Both the position numbers and the translations under genes were made by a program. Shown here piece after piece: positions 52,401-61,400 of a DNA stretch of 64,000 nucleotides. Under the pieces are notes generated by a model that ran no database searches, had not been told where the DNA came from, and saw nothing but the letters and a program-made list of their open reading frames with translations. Origin of the DNA: Amoebophrya sp. A120 (taxonomy: Eukaryota > Sar > Dinophyceae > Syndiniales > Amoebophryaceae); assembly GCA_905178155.1 (NCBI GenBank), contig CAJINV010000002.1, positions 12,890,387 to 12,954,386 on the forward strand. Direction: 5' to 3'. The first letter of the stretch is position 1; each line of letters starts with the position of its first letter.

Positions 52401-55400
52401 CATGGGTTCGTCTCTCTCCATCCGCAACTTCTTGCGGATCTCCAGCGGCGCATCTGTGCTGTCGCGCGCGGTTCTGGGCGCTGACTTGTCGGTGATCGAC
52501 TCGCAGCTCTGCGGCTCCCTGTTGAGCATCCGCAGCATGGCAACCTTCGGAAGCGGCTTGTCCGTGTTGGATTACTTCCAGCTCGGGAGCAACCTCTCCT
52601 TGCGGTCCGCCACCCGGATGGGTAGCACGGTTTCGATCATGGGTTTGTGCAAGTACATGGGCAGCTGCCAAAAGCTCTCGGTGATCGCAAGCCTCGCTTT
52701 GGGGTCAAACCTCTCCGTACGGAACATGATGAAGATCCCGGACAAGTTTTCGCTTTTGGACTGCCTCGAGCTGGGCTCGGCGATGAGCCTGCGCAACAAC
52801 TTCCGCTGCGGGGTGTACACGTCCATTATGGACATGGTAACGCTGGGATCCAGCGTGTCACTCCGGCAGTTCATCCGACTGTCGAGTTCGTTCTCGGTCT
52901 TCGAACCCCGGTGCAAGAAGACGCCGCTGACCTCGAACTTCAGCGTGATCGACCAAGTACACCTCGGTTCCGGCCTGTCGCTCCGCAGCACGATGCGGTT
53001 CGGCGACTCGATGTCCGTCATCAGCTACGTGGAACTCGGTTCCTCGATGAGCTTGCGGACGTATTGCCGCGTGGGTAGCACTATCCAATGCAAATATGTC
53101 TGGGTCTGGATGAGCGGCACAAGGCAATTATTTTACTTTCGAACATCTACCTGAAAAATTGTTGCCTTCGTATCGCCAAAATATGCTTAAAATATGTTCA
53201 AAACATGTTCCAAATATTTTCAAAATATTTCCAAAACATTTTGTAAAAACGCAGTTGTGTGCCGCTCATCCAGACCCAGACACTTTTGCATTCCATAAGC
53301 ACCTTGTCCGTGATCCAACGCGCGCAGATGGGCGAAAGTCTCAGCGTGTTGTCCTACTTCCATCTCGGCAGCGGGGTCAGCATGCGCTCGTTCATGCGGT
53401 TCGGTTCCACGCCCGGGTGCAGCGTCATCGACTACATGAACATGGGCAGCAGCCTCTCTCTCCGCCAGTACCTGCGCCTGGGAAGTGGGCTCTCGATCAC
53501 TGGTAGCTTCGTCGCCGGTCAGTTGTCGGTGTTAGAGCAGCTGGAAATTGGCTCCTCGCTCTCCGTCCGCTCGATCGCGAAGCTGGGAAGCACTTTCAGC
53601 CTGCTGGATTTCCTGGACCTCGGGTCGAGTTTGTCTGTCCGCACCCACGCCCGACTGGGGTCCGCACTGTCCATGTTGGATTTCACCAGCTTAGGTAGTG
53701 CCGTCTCCGTTCGTGCCTACACGCGCGTCGGCTCGACCTGTTCGGTGATTGCCAAATGCCGGCTGGCCGAGACGCTCTCCGTGTTATCCCAGGTGCATCT
53801 CGGGTCGTCCATGTCCATCCGCTGCACCACGAAATTCGGCTCCAACTTGAGCGTCTTGGACCAGGTCTTCCTCGGAAGCGGACTGTCTCTGCGCAGCTAC
53901 TGCCGGCTCAACTCCTTGACGTCGGTTCTGAACCGCGTCAACCTGGGCTGCAAGATCTCGGTGTTGGACAGTATCACGATCGGAAGCTCCTTCTCACTCC
54001 GGATGCGCGCTCGTCTCTGCGACCGCGTGTCGGTGTTGGACAGCGTGTTCCTGGGCTCGACCCTTTCGGTCCGCGACTGCTGCCGGTTGGGCAGCGGTTT
54101 GAGCGTGTTCAAGCGCTTGCACGCAAAGATGGAGGTCTCCGTGTTAGACAGCTCCTGCCTGGGCTCCACCTTCTCGCTCCGGCAGATGGCTTCGTGCGGC
54201 AGTTTGGTGAGTGCCTTCAACTACATCAACCTGGGGTCGGCGATTAGTCTTCGCTCGTGTGCGCGACTCGGGTCCACGGTCACCGTCCTCGGGCTCACGC
54301 GCGTGGCGTCGTTCTTCAACTGCAGTGTGATGAACCAGCTGGAGCTCGGCTCTTCCCTGTCCGTCCGGTCGCAACTGCGCCTCGGCAGCTGCTTATCGAT
54401 GCTGCAACTGGCGACGCTGGGCAGCAGCTTGTCTGTGCGAACCTACGCGCGCATGGGAGATTCCGCGTCCGCGCTCGACTACGTGAACCTGGGCAGCAAC
54501 CTTTCGATCCGCGCGTACACCCGGTACGGTTCCGCCATGAGTGTCTTCGAGGCCACCCGGCCGGCGACCACGTTGTCCGTGTTGGCGGCCACTTTCATGG
54601 CCTCCAGCATGAGTTTGCGTTCCTTCGCGCGCTTACCAGAGGACGTCTCGCTGCTCAACTACGTGAACCTCGGTTCCAGCTTGTCGCTCCGCGGCTACGT
54701 GAAGCTCGGGTCGACTCTGTCGGTCTTCAACCTCGTGCGATTCACGAACGACGGTCTTTCCGTGCTCTCCGCGGTCGAATTCGGCAGTACCTTCAGCATG
54801 CGGGGCCTGAGCCAATTGGGCAAGAGCTTGACCGTTTTGGATAGCACGCACCTCGGGTCCTCGCTATCTCTGCGTGCCGCTAGCCGCATGGGATCCGCGA
54901 TGAGCCTGTGCAACTTTGGCGTGCAAAAACAAAACCTCTCCGTTCTCGACGTAACGTTCTTGGGTTCGACTGTCTCGCTTCGGTCTCGGGCCTACCTCGG
55001 CCGCACGGAATTCTCCGTGTGTCAGTTCACGACCTTGGGCAGCGCTTTGTCCGTCCGTGAAATCGCCCGGTTCGGCAGTCGCTTGTCCGTTGTGGATTGC
55101 CTCGCGCTTGGGACGACGCTCTCTCTTCGCGCGCTCGGCCGTCTGGGTTCCAGCTTGAGCATCGTAGAGAAACTGCGTCTGACGCAGAGACTGAGCACTC
55201 TGTCCTTTTTCCACCTCGGTTCCAGCATGTCGATTCGCGCGGCCATGCGGTGCGGAGACACCCACTCGGTCATCGACTACCTCCGCATCGGCACCAGCCT
55301 CTCGCTGCGCGCCATGACGCGGATTGGAAGCGCTTTGTCGCTCGGCGGCAGACTGTGCGACATCAGCAGCAGCTTGTCCGTGTTGAACTACCTGCAGCTC

Positions 55401-58400
55401 GGGAGCAGCCTATCTCTGCGCTGTTTGCAGCTCGGCTCGCAAGTGTCGGTGTTAGACAGCAACAACTTCGGCTCCTCCATGTCCATCCGGAACTACGTCC
55501 GTGTGGGCTCCGGGTTGTCGGTGTTCTCCACCGTTCGTACCGGCGAGGTGCTGTCCACACTCGATTTCGCGCAATTCGGTTCGAGCATCAGCGTCCGATC
55601 TCACGCCAGCTTTGGCGCCCGACTTTCCGTGTTGGACTATGTCACGCTGGGTTCCGCGCTCAGCTGCCGTCAGTTCGCGCGCTTCGGAAGCACGGTGTCT
55701 GTCTTAGGTCTCGGCCAAGTCGGGTCGCTGTTCGCGTGCTCCGTCATTGAGGCGGTCGCGCTGGGCAGCAGCATGTCTTTGCGGGACAAGTGCAAGGTGG
55801 CGGGCAAGCTTTCCGTCTTTGATTTCCTGCAGATGGGCTCTTCGCTGTCCATTCGATCCCGCGCCACGCTCGGCGGCCAGTCGGCCAGCGTTCTGGACTA
55901 CGTGCGGCTCGGAAGCGCGCTTTCGTTGCGTGGGTACACCCGCTTGGGGAGCACGTTCTCGCTCCTCGAGAAGTGTGCGCTCGCGGCAAGCTGCAGCGTC
56001 CTCGGCTTCGTGGAGCTGGGCTCCTCGTTGTCTGTTCGGAGCAAACTGCTGATGGGAAGCAACTGCAGCGTGATCGACTTCGTGCAGTTCGGCAGCTCCA
56101 TCTCGCTGCGCAACTACATGCGCATCGGCAGCAACTTGTCCGTTCTTGGCATCGCGAGGGTTTCCTCCGTGATGAAGTGCAGCGTCCAGCAGGCCATGAC
56201 GGTCACCTCCTCGATGTCCCTGCGGCAGTTCGTCCGCGCCGGCCAGTCCGTGTCCGTCTTGGGCTACTTGCAGCTCGGCAGCAGCCTGAGCATGCGCGTT
56301 GCCGCACGCCTGGGCAGCGGTCTGAGCCTGTACAGCAGTGCGAAGGTAAGCCACTACGCGAGTGTCATGGACCAGCTGGCGATCGGGTCCACCTTGTCGG
56401 TCCGCGCGACGGCAACGATCGGGTCGAGACTGTCTGTTTTGGACTTCCTCAACTTGGGTTCGTCCACTTCGGTTCGAAACGTACTCCGGATGGGAGCGGG
56501 TTGCAGTGTGATTGATTTCACGCACTGCGGCAGCAGCTTCTCCCTTCGCGCGTACGGACGCCTCGGGTCGGTGTTGAGCGTGTTCAGCAAGACACAAACC
56601 GGCATCCGCGCCAGCATTTTGGACTTCTGCGAGCTCGGCTCGAGTCTGTCGCTCCGCAGTATGATTCCGCTGGTGAAACTTGGTTCGGAGCTCAGCATCC
56701 TGAACATGGTGAGCTTCGGCAGCACGTTGAGTTTGCGTTCCACTACTGCTTTAGCAGGTGCGCTCTCGGTCCTGAGCTACACGCAACTGGGTAGCAGCAT
56801 GAGCTTGCGGTCGACCATCCGGCAGAGCGCCGGGTTTTCGGTGCTGGACTTTCTGCACTGCGGCTCGGCACTCTCGGTGCGGTCGGAAATCCGGTTGGCG
56901 AGTCACTACAGCATGCTGGACGTGTTGCAACTGGGTAGCTCGTGCTCCATCCGTGCTGCCTGCCGCCTCGGGTCAGGTGTGTCCCTGTTCGCATTGGCGA
57001 AGTGCGGACAGTCGCTGTCCATGATCGACCAGTTCCAGCTTGGAAGTTCGCTGTCGATTCGTGCGGCGACCAAGCTCAGTGCCAAGTGCTCCGTGTTGCA
57101 ATTCGTGAATCTCGGCTCAGCGCTCTCCCTCCGCGCGGTCACGCGCATTGGTAGCGGCTTGAGCATCGCAGAATCCGCTCGCGCGGGCCTCGGCTTGTCA
57201 GTCCTGGCCGTCGTGTCTCTCGGCAGCAGTTTGTCGGTGCGGAACCTCTGCCGCTTCGGCAGCATGCTGACGGTCGTCGACCACACCGCACTGGGCAGTT
57301 CTCTGTCCATCCGCAGCTACTCCCGGTTGGGCTCCACACTCTCTGTGCAGACCGCGGGACGGTGCTCCGTCGGCGACAACTTGTCCGTCCTGGATTACAC
57401 CGACTTCGCGAGCAGTTTGTCCTTGCGCGCAGCCTCCAAGTTCGGAGTCTCCGCTATGGGATTCTCACACGTTACATTCTCAACTGTGACATGATTTGTC
57501 ATGCGAAGCTTCAAACTTCCGCCGGCCAGATGCACCCTCACACGGGGAAGGGCCGTGACTCCCTGGGTTGCTCCAGTAGGCAAAGGGCTCTTCTCCCTGG
57601 CTCGATGCAAGACCGAGTCGCCTGCGGATGGGAGTGTACCTGGCCCGCGGAACGCTGGCCAGATGCACTGCGATACGGCGGGAAACCTTGCCGAGCTTGC
57701 TCCGGTTCGCAAGGGGCTTTTCGTCCTGGCTAGATGCAAGGCCGAGGCGCCTGCCTGTGGGAGCGCATCTGGCCAGGGGAAGTTCCGCTCGGGTTTGGGT
57801 TCCGGGCCCGGGTTTGGGTTCCGGGCCCGGGTTTGGGTTCCGGGCCCGGGTTTGGGTTCCGGGCCCGGGTTTGGGTTCCGGGCCCGGGTTTGGGTTCCGG
57901 GCCCGGGTTTGGGTTCCGGGCCCGGGTTTGGGTTCCGGGCCCGGGTTTGGGTTCCGGGCCCGGGTTTGGGTTCCGGGCCCGGGTTTGGGTTCCGGGCCCG
58001 GGTTTGGGTTCCGGGCCCGGGTTTGGGTTCCGGGCCCGGGTTTGGGTTCCGGGCCCGGGTTTGGGTTCCGGGCCCGGGTTTGGGTTCCGGGCCCGGGTTT
58101 GGGTTCCGGGCCCGGGTTTGGGTTCCGGGCCCGGGTTTGGGTTCCGGGCCCGGGTTTGGGTTCCGGGCCCGGGTTTGGGTTCCGGGCCCGGGTTTGGGTT
58201 CCGGGCCCGGGTTTGGGTTCCGGGCCCGGGTTTGGGTTCCGGGCCCGGGTTTGGGTTCCGGGCCCGGGTTTGGGTTCCGGGCCCGGGTTTGGGTTCCGGG
58301 CCCGGGTTTGGGTTCCGGGCCCGGGTTTGGGTTCCGGGCCCGGGTTTGGGTTCCGGGCCCGGGTTTGGGTTCCGGGCCCGGGTTTGGGTTCCGGGCCCGG

Positions 58401-61400
58401 GTTTGGGTTCCGGGCCCGGGTTTGGGTTCCGGGCCCGGGTTTGGGTTCCGGGCCCGGGTTTGGGTTCCGGGCCCGGGTTTGGGTTCCGGGCCCGGGTTTG
58501 GGTTCCGGGCCCGGGTTTGGGTTCCGGGCCCGGGTTTGGGTTCCGGGCCCGGGTTTGGGTTCCGGGCCCGGGTTTGGGTTCCGGGCCCGGACACCTCCGC
58601 TGGCCCGTTGACAAATCCCCGAAGGGTTGAGCAGCCCCTAAATCTGTGCCGGATTTGTGATGCGAGAGTTGCAAACGTGCCCCCTTCATTGTTGCGGTTC
58701 TTGCATCAAAAATTCATGTAACAGTTCAGAATGTAACGTTTGAGAACGCCATATCCGCCTCGGTGTTGAACTTTGCGAACCTCGGGTCCAGCTGCAGTCT
58801 GCGCATGTACGCGAAGATCGGGAGCAGCCTGAAGACTTTCGGCAGAATGGACTACGGAACTAACATCAGTATCCTGGACGCCGCGATTCTCGGGTCCTCT
58901 TTGTCCATTCGCGCTTCGGCCACCCGGCTCGGCTCGGGCGCGTCGGTGTTCAACTGCCTGGAACTCGGAACGTCGTTGTCCCTCCGTGCCTTCGCGAAAC
59001 TCGGGAGCGGACTCAGCATCTTCACCTCCGGGAGACTCGGTAAGGCTGCCTCGGTGCTCGACTTTGTGCGGCTGTCCTCCTCGATGTCTCTGCGAAGCTT
59101 CGGGCAAGCAGGATCGAAGTTGTCGACCTTGGACTTTTTGCAGTTGGGCTCCTCTATGAGCCTCCGCTCCTACCTCACCTGCGGTAGCCGTGTGTCGGTG
59201 TTGGACTACCTCACCATGGCATCCAGCATGTCGCTAAGAAACTACGTGCGGTGCGGTAGCAAAGTCAGCGTGCTCGGCATGGGACGCATTGCCCCGGAAT
59301 TCAGCGTGATTGACTACCTGCAGGTGGGAAGCACGATGAGTTTAAGGAGCGCTTGCAAGATGTCCTCGAACTTTTCCGTGGTTGACATGGTTCACTTGGG
59401 CTCGGCGCTGTCGCTGCGAAACTTCTGCCGCGTCGGCGAGGCCGCCTCCGCGTTCGACTTCCTCTCTCTGGGTTCCGCTCTGTCGGTGCGCGCCTTCTGC
59501 CGCCTGGGCAGTGGGTTCTCCGTCGAAGGCGCCAAAGCGAGCTTTGCGGGCTGCCTGTCGGTTCTCGGAGAAGTTTTGATCGGAAGCTCCTTGTCAGTCA
59601 GGTCGTTCACACGAGTCGCGGGCACCAACGCCTCCATCCTGAACTTTGTGCAGCTCGCATCCGCCCTTTCGGTTCGCGGCGTCACACGAGTGGGCAGCGG
59701 CTGTTCGGTTTTCACCGTCGCGCGGGTGCAGAAATCGATGTCGGTTCTGGATCAGTTGCACCTCGGCAGCGCGTTGTCCGTCCGCGGCACCGTGCGGTTC
59801 GGCGACAACTTGTCGACGCTGGACTTCGTCACATTGGGCAGCACCTTGAGCATCCGGGGCCTCACCCGGTTCGGCAGCAGTGTCTCCCTGCGGAGCTATG
59901 TGCGGCTTTCTAGCAGCTGCAGCCTATTCGGTAGGGCCGTGATCGCGACGAAGAAAGCCGATACAACCCTCTCAGTTTTGCAGCAGGTGGCCGTTGCGTC
60001 GTCGCTCTCCGTCCGGTTCTCGACGACGATGGGCAGATCCGTTTCCGTCCTGGATTTCCTGAACCTCGGATCGGCACTCTCCGTTCGCCAGTACGTGCGG
60101 TTTGGGTCCGGCTGCTCGATCGGACAGAAGGTCGACCTCGCCGACACCTTATCCGTGCTGCAGGCCGGCGCGCTCGGCTCCAGTCTGTCGATTCGCAGCT
60201 TGGCGCGGTTCGGACGGGACATATCGGTCTTCGACATGCTTTCGCTGGGCAGCTCGCTTTCCGTCCGCGGTCACACCCGGATCGGCAGCTCCATTTCCGT
60301 GTTCGGGCGCGCGATCCGGTCGGCGCCAGACCAGATGAGTGTGATTGACCACCTGTTCCTGGGTAGCAGTCTGTCCGCGCGCAACATGATCCGCTTCGGC
60401 AGCGTGTGCAGCATCCTGAACTACGTGCAGATGGGATCCGCGCTGTCGATCCGAAACGTGCTGCGACTCGGTTCCGGTCTCTCCATGTTGCACCCGGTGC
60501 AAAACCGCGGCGCGCGGTTCTCCGTCTGCGACGCCTTCCACCTCGGAAGCTCGTTGAGCACGCGGTCGCGGATCCGGATGGGGTCCACGCTTTCCGTTCG
60601 GGCGATGGTGAAAATGTCCTCCACGATGTCGACGTTTGGTGTGTTCCGGGCCGGAAACGTGCTCTCCGTTTTGGCGGCAACCAGTTGTGGGTCCAGTTTG
60701 TCGCTCCGCGAATTCATCAAGCTCGGGTCCCGCATGTCGATCCTGGACACGCTCACCCTCGGCAGTTCCTGCAGTATCCGGGCATACACCAGACTCGGCT
60801 CGGCGCTAAGCATGGTGTGCAGCCAGGGCGTCGCCGGACGAGTTTCCCTTCTGGATCACGCCAACTTGGCCTCGGCGCTCTCTGTCCGATCGGTGATGCG
60901 CCTGGGACAGCAGGGCCTGTCGGTTTTGGATTTCTTGCAGCTAGGGTCCACACTGTCCCTGCGCGGGAACAGCAAAGTTGGCTCCACGTTGTCCGTGTTG
61001 GAGAAAGTGCGTCTGGGCGGGCAAATGTCGATTCTGGATTGCCTCGTCCTCGGATCCTCCATGTCGTTGCGAAACTACGTGCGCGTTGGCAGTGCTCTTT
61101 CCATCATCGAGTCTGTGCGCGCGGCCGGCCAGATGTCCCTGCTGGACTACTGCCAGCTCGGCTCCAGCCTCTCCGTGCGCAGCGTCGCCGCGCTGTCGGG
61201 CCGAGCCAGCATTCTCGATTTCATGGCCATGGGCTCGTCCCTCTCGGTTCGAAGCTTCGAGCAGGCCGCGAGCTCCATTTCCATCAAATCGATGAAGCGG
61301 CTCGGAAGCAGCGTCTCTGCGTTCTACAACGTCCAGACGGCGGGCGCCACGTTCAGTGTCCTCGACATGGTCACCCTCGGTAGCGCCGTTTCCGTCCGGA

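Larger units (their letters stand above)
57455..58758 (+). mobile_element. Introner-like intron 9, composite (1304 bp)
   Basis: Flanked by the direct repeat TCCGC (57450-57454 and 58754-58758). The left end TATGGGATTCTCACACGTTA pairs with the right end, whose reverse complement is TATGGCGTTCTCAAACGTTA; the match continues through CATTCT, GAACTGT or a variant, and ACATGA. Just inside both ends lies the shared motif (ATTTGTCATGCGAAG at 57494, ATTTGTGATGCGAGAG at 58653). Next come two imperfect copies of a roughly 125-bp block, then a 19-bp array. Removal gives GVSASVLNFANLGS in frame. Confidence 0.92.

Noticed and set aside
34409-58590. CRISPR array
   Set aside because: The tandem units are contiguous, without unique spacers, and the sequence is eukaryotic with introns.
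57395-58721. About 300-400 codon frames on both strands in intron 9
   Set aside because: Artefact of the 19-bp array; the peptide period of 19 residues equals three times 19 bases.
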